From NCBI GenBank assembly GCA_008711295.1, contig VUYV01000592.1:10145-74144 (forward strand): a stretch of 64,000 bases of DNA, in the 5' to 3' direction. A program made the position numbers and the translations under genes. Numbering within the stretch: the first letter of the stretch is position 1; each line of letters opens with the position of its first letter. Shown one piece after another: positions 48,625-58,449 of this stretch. Origin of the DNA: Anarhynchus alexandrinus. Lineage: Eukaryota > Chordata > Aves > Charadriiformes > Charadriidae. The notes beneath the pieces were generated by a model. It saw only the letters and a program-made list of their open reading frames with translations, ran no database searches and was not told the DNA's origin.

Positions 48625-48770
48625 TTGGCAATTAGATCATAATTGTAATATTTGCATATTCATAACAGCTGAAATTAATTGCATTTGCATAATGGTAATG
48701 AAAGGGACTTCATTAATTACCGCTTTTTTTCTGGGGATTTTGCATATAAATGGATTCCATTAGGCAGGTT
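48625..48770 (+). promoter_or_regulatory. Candidate enhancer with two octamer sites
   Basis: An abrupt AT-rich island contains two exact ATTTGCAT octamers (POU-factor sites) on the same strand at 48650-48657 and 48683-48690, 33 bp apart or about three helical turns. Between and around them are CAATTAGATC, CATAATTGTAAT, GAAATTAATTGC, AATGGTAATG and CATTAATTACC, all homeodomain-type cores. The first octamer continues as ATTTGCATATTCAT and the second overlaps GCATTTGCATAAT. This is the densest factor-motif cluster I can see in the window. It has no coding potential. Confidence 0.5.
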
Positions 48771-49917
48771 GAGCCGTGGCGGGTGCAGGGGTGGGACAGG
48801 AGCAGTGTCGCTGGACTGGGATGGAGCTGTGAGCACTGGTGGTGCCGCTGCTGCTCTGCCTGCCCCACTGCGCTGTGCCCTGCAGATGAGCTCAGACGCG
48901 GTGTGGGGGCTCGGTCGGTGGCTTCCTGCCCGTGCCCAGACCCGGTGGCTTCCCTTGTTCCCGCTGACCCCGCACATGTCCAGACATCCCACCACAGCAT
49001 GGGGGTGCGGGTGGGAGCAAGGATGGACACTGGGGCTGCTGCAGCACTGGGTTTGTCTCGCTCAGCGTGTCAGTGAGGCTATGGAGGGCAGGCCTGCAGG
49101 CACAGCATCCCACTTTGTGCATGCGAGGGTGACTGTTGCCACCAGCACCCGTGCCTGGGGTCCCCCGTGTATGGGGGGAGCTGGGGTGGCCACTCATGGC
49201 AGCCAGAGGACCCCCTCCTCTCCTGGGGCGATGCAAAAGGCAGTGATGCCTGGGGAGGGCTGGGCAGCGGGGACGAGCTGGTGTGAGCAGGTGGCCTCCT
49301 GCTGCGTCACCTCTGTCACCGGTGGGCCCTTCCCAGGGGATGCAGCAGCTCTGAGACCCACAGCATGGCCCCAGGCTGCCCCGTGCCTGGCCTGGCACCG
49401 CTCCCTCCTGGCTGGGATGGAGGGGCATGCAGCGGAGCCGGCGGGTGGCAGCAGGGCTGTGCTGGCACGGCCACAGCCTCTCGTGTGTGCCAGAGCCAGG
49501 CAAGAGTGATGCCCTGGCCCGGGGAGCTGCTGTGACCACATGCAGCAGCTCCAGGGCGCCTCCAGCCATGGCGTGAGCCTGCTCAGGGCTGGCAGTCACC
49601 TGGCACTGTCCCGTTGTCCCCATCCCATCACTGCCTCTCTTCCAGGGCAGCTCACAGCGCCTGGGGACCTCTGCCCAGTGGCCATCACCGTCGCCAGGGC
49701 TGCCACCAAACTGCTGTCTGGAAAAGCCCCAGACGTCCCAGTTGCGAGGGGAGGTGAAACAGGAGGTGAGAGCTGCCCACAGCCCAGGGAAAGGGGAAAG
49801 CTGGGAGCAGCGACTGTGAGTTGGCTGTCAGCAAACGCAGGTGGGAAAAGTCTCAGCGAAGCTCTCCGTGGCTGGTGGAGTCACAGGAGGTACTGGTTGA
49901 AGCAAACAGAGAGAAAC

Positions 49918-50372
49918 AGCTACAAAGATGATTAGGGGATTAGAACATCTCTCTTATAAGGAAAGACTGAGGGACTTGGGTCTTTTTAGTCTAGAGAAAA
50001 GAAGATTGAGGGGGGATCTTATTAACGCTTACAAATACTTAAAGGGAGGGTGCCAGGGGGATGGGAACAGTCTTTTTTCAGTGGTGCCCACTGAGAGGAC
50101 AAGAGGCAACGGGAACAAACTTGAACATAGGAAGTTCCATCTTAACATGAGGAGGAAGTTCTTTACTTTGAGGGTGGCAGAGCACTGGCACAGGCTGCCC
50201 AGAGAGGTGGTGGAGTCTCCCACTCTGGAGACATTCAAAACCCTCCTGGACGCTGTCCTGTGCAATCTGCTGTAGGTGACCCTGCTCTGGCGGGGGGGTT
50301 GGATTAGATGATCTCCAGAGGTCCCTTCCAACCCTGACCATTCTGTGATTCTGTGATTCATTCTGTGAAAAC
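49918..50372 (+). mobile_element. CR1 LINE 3' end, 5'-truncated
   Basis: The element opens with AAGATGATTAGGGGATTAG and keeps a frame of 115 codons (49928-50272) for the CR1 ORF2 tail. Landmarks are [51 protein letters not shown] and [15 protein letters not shown]. After the stop come GGTTGGATTAGATGATCTCC, GGTCCCTTCCAACC and the tail TTCTGTGATTCTGTGATT. It is a different CR1 subfamily from the copy at 8843 (TTCTGTGATT tail rather than ATTCTATGAT). It lacks all catalytic domains. Confidence 0.97.
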
Positions 50373-51124
50373 ATTTTCCAACAAACAGCCAGGTCTAGAG
50401 ACAGGAGAAAGGCGAGGAAGCTGCGGCTTCGGTGTCCCTCTGTCCATTCCCAGAGCGTGAACACCTTCCCCCGCTTCCCAGCCCACCGGCGTGCATGGCC
50501 GCCTCAGCCCCGCGTGTGCCAGTGCCAACAGCGGCTGAAATAATAAACATGCACCAGGTTTTGGGGAACCAGCTCTGAACCAGTGGCGGGTTTTGGTTTG
50601 GTCCTGGCTACACTGTGCCATGGGGACAGCCCTGCCCTCACCGGGAGGATGCTCTGGCCACGGGGCACCTTTGCTCTGCTCCGGCCGGGGAGATGCTTCT
50701 GTGGGAGACGCTCATTGCCTCCTTATTGATGGCTCCTTCCCTCCTGCACGGCTGGGAAAGAGGCCTGCGGAATAAATCAGTGCAAGAGACAGATTATGGC
50801 AGCTAAAGACTCCAAATGAGATGATAATTGCCGTGGTAATGACAGCGAAGACCTGATGCTGCCGATAAGGAAACATCTCCGCTGCTCATGGCTGGTGCCC
50901 GGCCAGGGGACTGGCACAGGCACACGGCTGCGGATGTCCCCAGGGACACCACGGCCGGGCAGCGCCGCCCTCCCTGTGCCCGCGGCAGGGTGCGGGTGCC
51001 CATGGCAGGCGCTGGTCCCCACGGTGTCCCCGCAGCGGCAGGGACGGGGGTGCTGGGGGCCGGGTGAGGGGGCGCGAGGCGGGCAGCCCTGGCGGGGCTG
51101 TTTGTCTGGTTCTCCCGCCGGCTG

Positions 51125-51250
51125 CGTGTCAGCTCTAATTAGGCAAACTTCTGTATTCATTGCGAGCCCAGCCAGCGGAGAATTCCACAATTGAATTTTA
51201 ATGCCCTAAAAACACATTACAATCAGCCTGATTAATTAAGAGATGGCTTA
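51125..51250. promoter_or_regulatory. Candidate conserved noncoding element
   Basis: An AT-rich island with CTCTAATTAGGCAAAC, a GTATTCATTGCGAG POU-like segment, CCACAATTGAATTTTAATGC and CTGATTAATTAAGAG. Edges against the GC-rich flanks are sharp. Function is inferred. Confidence 0.37.
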
Positions 51251-52224
51251 ACATGGTGACCGGGCTACAGAGGACCGTGCTGGGGAGGGGGTGCCATGCG
51301 GGCCGGCTCCTGCACCCCAAGGCATGGGGCACGGGGCTACAGTGTGCCGGGGCTGCGGGAGGGGATGGGAGCCGGGGCCAGGCTGTGCCCCGGGGATGCC
51401 AGGCTGCACGGACCCCTGGTCCCCCAGTCAGGGCAGGGCTGAGCCCAAACTTCAGGCTCCTCAGCAGTCCCGGCTTGGCCGGGCAGGTGGCAGTGGGAGC
51501 ATCCCCTTCACTCACCGGGTCTCACTCTCCCCATCAGCGTGGCCGTCAGGGCCCTTCTGAGTGCCCGTTCCCTGCGTCCCCACCATGTCCCTGCTCTGGG
51601 CGCAGGAGCTGACACTGTACTGTGCCACGCTGTGAGCGGGGCGCTCCGAGGGGACCCCGCTTGCTTTTGTTCGCAAGTGCGGAGGAGCTGGGAGGCTCCT
51701 ATTAATTTGCCTGTGCAGTGATTCCCCAGGGCACCGGCGGTGCTGGCTAACGGGTTGCCACCTCCGGAAGCCAGCTCTGCCCCCGCTCCCTGGGCCACCG
51801 CTTGCTGTCACCATGCCCAGCCGAGCCCGGGCTGTGTCCCCACATGTGTCACTGTGCGGGGTGGCCTTGCCAGCCCACCCAGGTGCTGTGGGCTGAAGCA
51901 TCCCGGGGGGACCCTTCTCCTGCACCCTGCCGTGGGTGCTGGGCAGTGGGAACGATCCCCGCAGAGCTTTGCCGGGATGAATTTCACCGGGTGCCCCTGC
52001 TCAGCGGGACAGTTCGGCCAAAGCCCATCCTGCCATAGCGTAACGAATGGAAAAGGGGGAAATCCATAACCACGGTGTAAAGGAGAGGTTGCAACAGGCA
52101 GGACATAAATCAGAGGGAAAGTGATAAAGGGAGCCTCTCGCCAGGAGGGGCCGGCAGCGGAGGGAGGGATGGCGACGGCATCGTGAGGCCAAAAGAAATC
52201 CTGGCAAGGCAATAAATCCTGCAG

Positions 52225-52400
52225 CCGCTGGAGCTGCTCGAGCGCTAATGATCACACAAAAACGCCAGCCACGTTTAACAAATATTTCTGCTCTGTATTT
52301 GGAGAGAAGCGGGACGACATGCTTGAATCATACAAGAGTGATGAAGCCGTCTATTAATTACTGCCGGGAATGTTAAACAACATCTGCCAGCTCAGCGGGC
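52225..52400. promoter_or_regulatory. Candidate conserved noncoding element
   Basis: An AT-rich island with GCTAATGATCACAC, TTTAACAAATATTTCTGC (palindrome AAATATTT, forkhead-like), TTGAATCATACAAG and CTATTAATTACTGCC. Function is inferred from composition and motif clustering. Confidence 0.36.
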
Positions 52401-52833
52401 CCAGGCACCGCCCGCCCCGGCCTCCTCCAAGAGCTGGAGGAGAATTTGGCCTCCTCATTAATTTCCTGTGAAATCTTGAAATAGCGAGAAAATCCCAGCC
52501 GGCTGATGGAGAGCCCACCCGCGCCAGGAGCCGCGGGGATGTGGGTCCTCGCCTCCTCCTCTTGGCTCTGCCAGGATTTATACCACGTTCCCACCCGGTT
52601 CGATCCTCCCTGATAAAGAATAGCCATAAACTGGCAAAGGTTGGGCATTTGTTTCCCATAATGTGATGTATAGATATGCTTTTACCTGAGTGTTTTTGGA
52701 GGCTGTAAGGAAGGGAGGCCTGAAAGGGGCAAAGTGCTCATTAAGGCGTGCCGCAGAAATCTTCATCACAGCTTTGGGAGGGCCTGGCATCTTTCCCTGC
52801 ATCTCCACATGCTGCCCGGTGCCTGGGACCAGA

Positions 52834-52932
52834 GTGATGGAGGGGATGGAGGGATGGAGGAGATGGAGGGAGAGAAGCAGCAGGAAGAAAAGGAGGAGGA
52901 AGAAGAAGTAGAAGAGGAGGATGAGGAGAAGG
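52834..52932. repeat. Purine-rich (GGA/GAA) strand-asymmetric tract
   Basis: The first half is GGATGGAG-type repeats and the second AGGAGGAAGAAGAAG. Almost all pyrimidines are on the opposite strand. It is simple sequence that yields runs of E or of F/L/S in translation. Confidence 0.85.
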
Positions 52933-55183
52933 CTCCCACCGGGAGAGGAGGACTCCACAGCATCAGCATAAGCCCCAGTTACAGCACAGCCCTGCTGCAC
53001 CCCATCATTAGCCATTTGCAACCCGGGCAGGTCCTTCGTTTCAGGAGGGGGAAGCAGGCTGAGCAGCAAAGGTGGCTGCGAAGGGCACAGCACGCTTCGA
53101 CGGCAGTAAAACAGGCAGCTCGGCAACAGAAAGATGGTAATTAACAAATTAGCTCTGCACAGTGTGCATGGACCATGGTAAGCAGAGAAGGACCTGGCAG
53201 AGTGATGGATCCCACCAAGGAGTCCCCAGCGGGCACCAGGGCTGGTGCGTCCCTTAAGTGCCAGGTCCCTGAGCCAAACCCCCAGCAGTGCCCAGAGCAG
53301 TGAAAACAGGCAGATCCGAGAAATGTGGGTGGGATTCTGGGCAGGGAGGAGAGCTGGCGATACACGTGCAGCCGGCCAGGTTGCATCGCTCAGCAAAGCC
53401 TGTCCCGATATGATGAGAGGAGCAAGGAGCTGGGAGGGATGTCCTGGCAGGGGCTGGGGGTGACAGGGTAGGGGGCATGGCCATCATGGGGACACACTGG
53501 CCTCATGGACGCAGACAAAGAGCGGGGTTGGGTCCTGCTGGAGAGGCTTTTCATCTCTTGGTCCCTTTGCACTCAGAGGGGATGGGTTTGGGGAAGACTG
53601 GCTTTGGTGAGAACTCATGAGATTTAATACAAGCAAAGCTCTTGCAGCTGCCTCCATGAGATGCTGGGTCACACGCGGATTATTTTTCCCAGCCTTTTTC
53701 TCCACATAAAAAAGCTAGAATTTACTTGCCTATAAAAGCCGAAAACCAAATATGGTTGCAAAATATTGGGGTGCTTTACAGCAAAGAAGAAAGCCCAGGG
53801 AGGAAGGGACCCCGAGGGTGCCCTCTCCCAGCCCCGGATCGCCTCGTACTGCTGCGGGGCACAAGGGGAGCGGGAGAGGTCTGGGGGACCCCAAGAGGGT
53901 TGGGGGTGTCAAGCCCCGGTGGGATGGTGCCACCCAGCCACTCCAACGTGCAGCACCTCATCCCTGCCAGCCCCCAGGGTGTCAGCCGAGCCACCTGGGA
54001 GCCCAGAGACAGGTAGTTAAAATACAGAAATGTCAATTTAAATTAAAAAGTGTTTCATAAAGAGGGAGAGAGATAAAACCTTCCCCGCAGCACAACGAGC
54101 TGGGGGATTTATGGGAGACTGGGAGGACTGGTGCCCCCCACTGCAGTGGGCTCGGGGGAGGGGGGACTGACTCAGCTGCCGCTGCTGGCACCACGGAGCA
54201 CCCCAAGGCACCATGACGGGGCACAGGGGCCACCCGCCATCTCCCTCCCCCCACCATCATAGAGGCCAGAGCTGGGTCTGCGCCGAAATGTCAGCTCGCT
54301 AATAAAATGTGCAGGAGCTGCATTTTCTTTGGGCCAATAAAACTCCTGTGTGGCGGCAGGGATGCTCGGCACCCAGCTGCCCTCCCGCACCAGCGCCCTG
54401 CTGGGCCCCCTCCCCACCTCCCTGGGGGGAAACACGGGGGCCGGTCTGACCCTGCGCTCCTTCCAGCCCCCCCAAACAGCGGGTGCGGGGCACAGGCCCC
54501 GGCGCCGGCGTGGCACACAGCTCCAGAGCCGCAAGTGGCATGGCGGGGAGTAAATCCACTGCGCCCTGTCAAGGTAAAGTGACAAAACATGGGCCTGCAA
54601 TGCAGGAACTGCAGTTATAACAAGAGAAAATCAATGCGATATATTACCAGAGATATAAAGACGCCGTTAATGCTTCAGCGTGGAACCCAGCAGCTTCGCT
54701 TGCCATTGGCAGGGCAGGTTTGCTGTGAGGGCTCCCTAAATTCCCATCGTGCTGCCCAGGTCTCCCACACACTGGGTTTATTCGCTGCCCCCCAGCAAAG
54801 GGCTTCTGCTCCCACTCGCCGCCTCCTGGGCTTTGCCCCAGCCCGGTGCCCAGCCTCCAGCCGGGGACGCATCCAGGACTGCCATGGCCGGAGTGGTGCA
54901 TGGCTTCAGTGAGCACCTTTCCAGCCCCATGGCGCAAGGACCCAGCGAGGCTGCACCCCCAGGCCAGGGAGGTGCCACCCCTCATTCTGGGGGTCCCCGT
55001 GCCTGTGTGGCTCTGCCACCCACCCACCCACCTGCCGGTGCTGAGCCCAGCGCACTCCTGCACCTCCTGGGTTTGACTGAAGGAGAGGAACAACCCAGTA
55101 CACTGTGGAGTGAGGCTGATGAGGGATGTGTGGAAGGCACAGCCTCCCCCAGCATGGCGGCTACAAGCAGGGAGCAGTCCATG

Positions 55184-55285
55184 TGCTGGGGACACATATG
55201 CTGGGGACATGAGTGCTGGGGACATGCACTGGGATGTGGGCTGGGGACATGTGCACTGGGGATGCATGTGCTGGGGACATGGATG
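55184..55285 (+). repeat. Minisatellite with TGCTGGGGACATG core
   Basis: About six or seven copies of a 13-15-bp unit, TGCTGGGGACAT followed by RN, are interspersed with GCACTGGGATG variants. The array is short and irregular. Confidence 0.85.
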
Positions 55286-56049
55286 CCACCCCTTGCACAG
55301 CTGTCCATCACTGGGGACAGTTTGGATTATTACTGAGAAGTTAAGCCAAGCTTCTTCTAATTGATTAATCAATGGCCTTAATTAAGTTGAGACTCTTTAA
55401 TGGATAGCTTCGCTGCTGCTTTCCCCTTTGCTGGCGCTGCCCTGACCTCCCACCAAAAAGCTCTTGCTGTGGTTGGCCTCCGCCAAGGCAGCGCTGCTGC
55501 TGGTCTCTCCCAGACTGCTGGGAATTGCTGGGGTTTGCAGTGGGCCATGGGGCTGGCGGCTACGGAGGGCTTCTGCCATGGTCACGGAGGAGCCAGAGCA
55601 CGCAGGGCTCCCCCGGAGAGGGCAGACAGGTGAGAGCCCCCAGAAACAGGCTCAGCACAAGGGGCTGCAAAATGTCCACAGCTCATAGTGCGACTTCTGC
55701 CAGCCATGGCACAGCCCCCGGGCGGCCACGGGCTGGACAGGACACCCACCCTACCCCTGCAGCCCGCGAGCTGTGCCTGAGGTGCAGAGAGCACAGGGGA
55801 CAGGGACTGGGGACATGGAGTTGGTCACGAGCACGGCAGAGGTCGGACTCCCGCGCACCGGAGCCACAGCTCTGCAGAAGCAGAGATGAACGTTTTATGG
55901 TAAAATATGCAGAGCGTGGGACAAAAGAGAAAGCGTTTCTCGCATAATGAGACGCTGTTAGAGACAAGCTCCCCAGGAAACCAATTAACGCGGCGCTTTG
56001 TGTATGTCAGGCCAACACCTGGCAAAAACACCTTTCCCAGGGAGGATGC

Positions 56050-56551
56050 AGCCGCCCCGCACGACGGCCGCCCCCAGCACGCCCCTGTGACGAAGATAGC
56101 AACCTCACCTGTGTCACGGGCAGCACAGCGCCGGCTCTGCCTGCTGGGGTGCGGCGTGGGGCTGCTGACCCACACGGGCCCCGTGGCCCCCACGCAGCAG
56201 TATAGCTGTGGGTGGGCGCTGGAGCCGTCACCCAGCCGCACGCTGGCAGGGCAGAGCACTAGGGGCGTCGGGGCCGTCAGCTGCTGGGGAGAGGCTGCGC
56301 TCCCGCACTGCCCCAGCCGATAGGGGCTCGCTCACACGGGGGACCCCTCCCAGCAGCCCCACGCGTGGCTCCTTCCCGCCCGCAGCCGCCGCTGCCCACG
56401 CGGGGCGCCGCGAACCGGGCTGGCGGGAACGCACCGCCTCGGCCCCGCCCCTACTCCGCATAGCCCCGCCCCCCCCCCATGTGGCCACGCCCCCAGCCCA
56501 GCTGGCCGTGCCCCTAGTCCATTTGGCCACGCCCCCACTCGGCATAGCCCC
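56050..56551. promoter_or_regulatory. HYI: CpG island, probable HYI promoter region
   Basis: CpG density climbs from about 56050 and peaks at 56380-56551, where the sequence enters an N gap. Many GC boxes (CCCCGCCCC) and CACGCCC/CACCC boxes are present and no TATA box is seen. The next recognisable coding sequence on this strand is HYI, with its first exons missing, so this is the expected place for the HYI promoter. A start codon or first exon cannot be seen. Confidence 0.6.
56440..56551 (+). repeat. 21-bp GC-box tandem repeat running into the gap
   Basis: Units start at 56440, 56461, 56482, 56503, 56524 and 56545 (the last cut by the gap), each exactly 21 bp. Each unit begins with YGGCC or TAGCC and carries one Sp1/KLF-type box (CCCCGCCCC, CCACGCCCCC or CCGTGCCCC) at the same place. 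The translated form shows a seven-residue period, as expected. The array continues into the N run, so its true length is unknown. Confidence 0.9.
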
Positions 56552-57468
56552 NNNNNNNNNNNNNNNNNNNNNNNNNNNNNNNNNNNNNNNNNNNNNNNNN
56601 NNNNNNNNNNNNNNNNNNNNNNNNNNNNNNNNNNNNNNNNNNNNNNNNNNNNNNNNNNNNNNNNNNNNNNNNNNNNNNNNNNNNNNNNNNNNNNNNNNNN
56701 NNNNNNNNNNNNNNNNNNNNNNNNNNNNNNNNNNNNNNNNNNNNNNNNNNNNNNNNNNNNNNNNNNNNNNNNNNNNNNNNNNNNNNNNNNNNNNNNNNNN
56801 NNNNNNNNNNNNNNNNNNNNNNNNNNNNNNNNNNNNNNNNNNNNNNNNNNNNNNNNNNNNNNNNNNNNNNNNNNNNNNNNNNNNNNNNNNNNNNNNNNNN
56901 NNNNNNNNNNNNNNNNNNNNNNNNNNNNNNNNNNNNNNNNNNNNNNNNNNNNNNNNNNNNNNNNNNNNNNNNNNNNNNNNNNNNNNNNNNNNNNNNNNNN
57001 NNNNNNNNNNNNNNNNNNNNNNNNNNNNNNNNNNNNNNNNNNNNNNNNNNNNNNNNNNNNNNNNNNNNNNNNNNNNNNNNNNNNNNNNNNNNNNNNNNNN
57101 NNNNNNNNNNNNNNNNNNNNNNNNNNNNNNNNNNNNNNNNNNNNNNNNNNNNNNNNNNNNNNNNNNNNNNNNNNNNNNNNNNNNNNNNNNNNNNNNNNNN
57201 NNNNNNNNNNNNNNNNNNNNNNNNNNNNNNNNNNNNNNNNNNNNNNNNNNNNNNNNNNNNNNNNNNNNNNNNNNNNNNNNNNNNNNNNNNNNNNNNNNNN
57301 NNNNNNNNNNNNNNNNNNNNNNNNNNNNNNNNNNNNNNNNNNNNNNNNNNNNNNNNNNNNNNNNNNNNNNNNNNNNNNNNNNNNNNNNNNNNNNNNNNNN
57401 NNNNNNNNNNNNNNNNNNNNNNNNNNNNNNNNNNNNNNNNNNNNNNNNNNNNNNNNNNNNNNNNNNNN
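56552..57468. other. Assembly gap (917 N)
   Basis: The gap starts inside a GC-box minisatellite and very probably contains the rest of the array and the first exons of HYI. The real length may differ from the number of N. Confidence 0.98.
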
Positions 57469-57968
57469 GCTCTGGCAATGGGCAGATTAAAGAGGTTTTT
57501 GTTTCCACCGCGTCACTGAAGAGCCTTGTTCTCGCCTGGCCGTTGAGCTCTGCCCGCAGACTGGTGTAGCCCAGCACTGGCCACTGTCCCCTCCCTGCTC
57601 TAAGCCAGCCAGTGGTGAGACAAAGCGTCCGACCTGCCCCTGGCAGAGGCAGCACGCCTGCTGCCCCTTGTGCTGGCCTGGGGGCAGCCACAGGAGCGAG
57701 ACTCCAAGAAAGCTCCAGCTGGAGGCAGCTGGCAAAAGAGGGAAGAATCAAGGTCTGTGATTTGTCAGGCAAAATGTTTAAAGATGGCCCCCTGCGTACT
57801 GAGGTTGTGTCCCTGCAGTTTGTGCCTCCTACGTGGGAGATGGCTCCTCTTACCCCCTTCTGCTCCCTCAGCCTGGCCCCGTTTTCCACCGGCAGAGGAA
57901 GGTATTATATCAAACCATCTGCTTGGAGACGGGAGCTGCTGCCTGTGGCTGATTCTGTGTGTCTGTAG
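57469..57968 (+). other. HYI intron sequence after the gap
   Basis: I looked for the HYI segments that precede IHLMAGRV (the region ending in a conserved C-P-R before this exon) and found none in any plus frame. The stretch ends with a normal acceptor (CTGTAG at 57963-57968). It is therefore read as intron, with all earlier exons in the gap. Confidence 0.6.
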
Positions 57969-58449
57969 GATCCACCTGATGGCTGGGCGGGTTCCCCTGG
58001 GTGCAGACCGGGCAGCAGTGGCAGGTGAGATGGAAACCACCTTCATTGAGAATCTCAGATACGCTGCTGACCTGCTGGCCCAGGTAAGTGGGGAACAGGT
58101 CCTGCTCCGTGGGTGCAGCTCTTGGGGTACCGAGGATGGNTGGGAGATGGCTCCTCTTACCCCCTTCTGTGTCTGCTCCCTCAGCCTGGCCCCGTTTTCC
58201 ATCAGCAGAGGAAGGTATTCTATCAAACCATCTGCATGGAGACGGGAGCTGCTGCCTGTGGCTGTTTCTGTGTCTGTAGGATCCACCTGATGGCTGGCCG
58301 AGTTCCCCTGGGCGCAGACCGGGCAGCAGTGGCAGGTGAGATGGAAACCACCTTCATTGAGAATCTCAGATACGCTGCTGACCTGCTGGCCCAGGTAAGT
58401 GGGGAACAGGTCCTGCTCCGTGGGTGCAGCTCTTGGGGTACCGAGGATG
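57835..58449 (+). repeat. Direct duplication of about 305 bp around single n, containing one HYI exon
   Basis: Left copy 57835-58139 and right copy 58141-58449 align along their whole length. The left part, before the exon, carries five substitutions and two indels (6 and 2 bp). The exon has three substitutions, all synonymous. The 55 or so bases after the exon are identical. The single n at 58140 lies exactly at the junction. This is typical of two diverged haplotypes or an unmerged contig overlap placed side by side, but a genuine tandem duplication is not excluded. Confidence 0.93.

Larger units (their letters stand above)
36461..49917. other. Gene-free GC-rich DNA with scattered AT-rich islands
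   Basis: No exon is supported. Stretches of GC-rich, apparently fast-evolving sequence alternate with AT-rich islands of 60-250 bp full of TAAT/ATTA cores, of which the clearest are listed separately. Further weaker islands lie near 37140-37200, 37225-37430, 37660-37760, 39245-39350, 41385-41450, 43225-43380 and 45475-45560. The long open frames in the GC-rich parts (for example 43797-44834 and 46916-47959, minus strand) are proline/glycine/serine-rich chance frames or run through a minisatellite. Confidence 0.45.
50373..56049. other. Gene-free DNA upstream of HYI with AT-rich islands
   Basis: No exon is supported. GC-rich stretches alternate with AT-rich islands at about 50765-50850, 51125-51250, 52225-52400, 52560-52690, 53620-53770, 54010-54075, 54285-54350, 54575-54680, 55320-55410 and 55885-55990. 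Many contain TTAATTA, AATAAA or TTTAT cores. The long minus-strand frame at 52578-53396 crosses a purine-rich tract and reads as low-complexity hydrophobic sequence (repeated F, L and S from TTC/TCC codons), so it is not accepted as a gene. Confidence 0.45.

Noticed and set aside
49928..50275. Intact 115-codon frame as a host gene
   Set aside because: It is the CR1 ORF2 tail of another CR1 subfamily.
52578..53396. 272-codon minus-strand frame rich in F, L and S that looks like membrane helices
   Set aside because: The hydrophobic run is translated from a purine-rich simple repeat on the other strand; no signal-peptide or exon context supports it.
56208..57889. Open frames of 453 and 553 codons spanning the N gap
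   Set aside because: They are open only because N codons contain no stops. The real parts on either side are the GC-box repeat and intron sequence.
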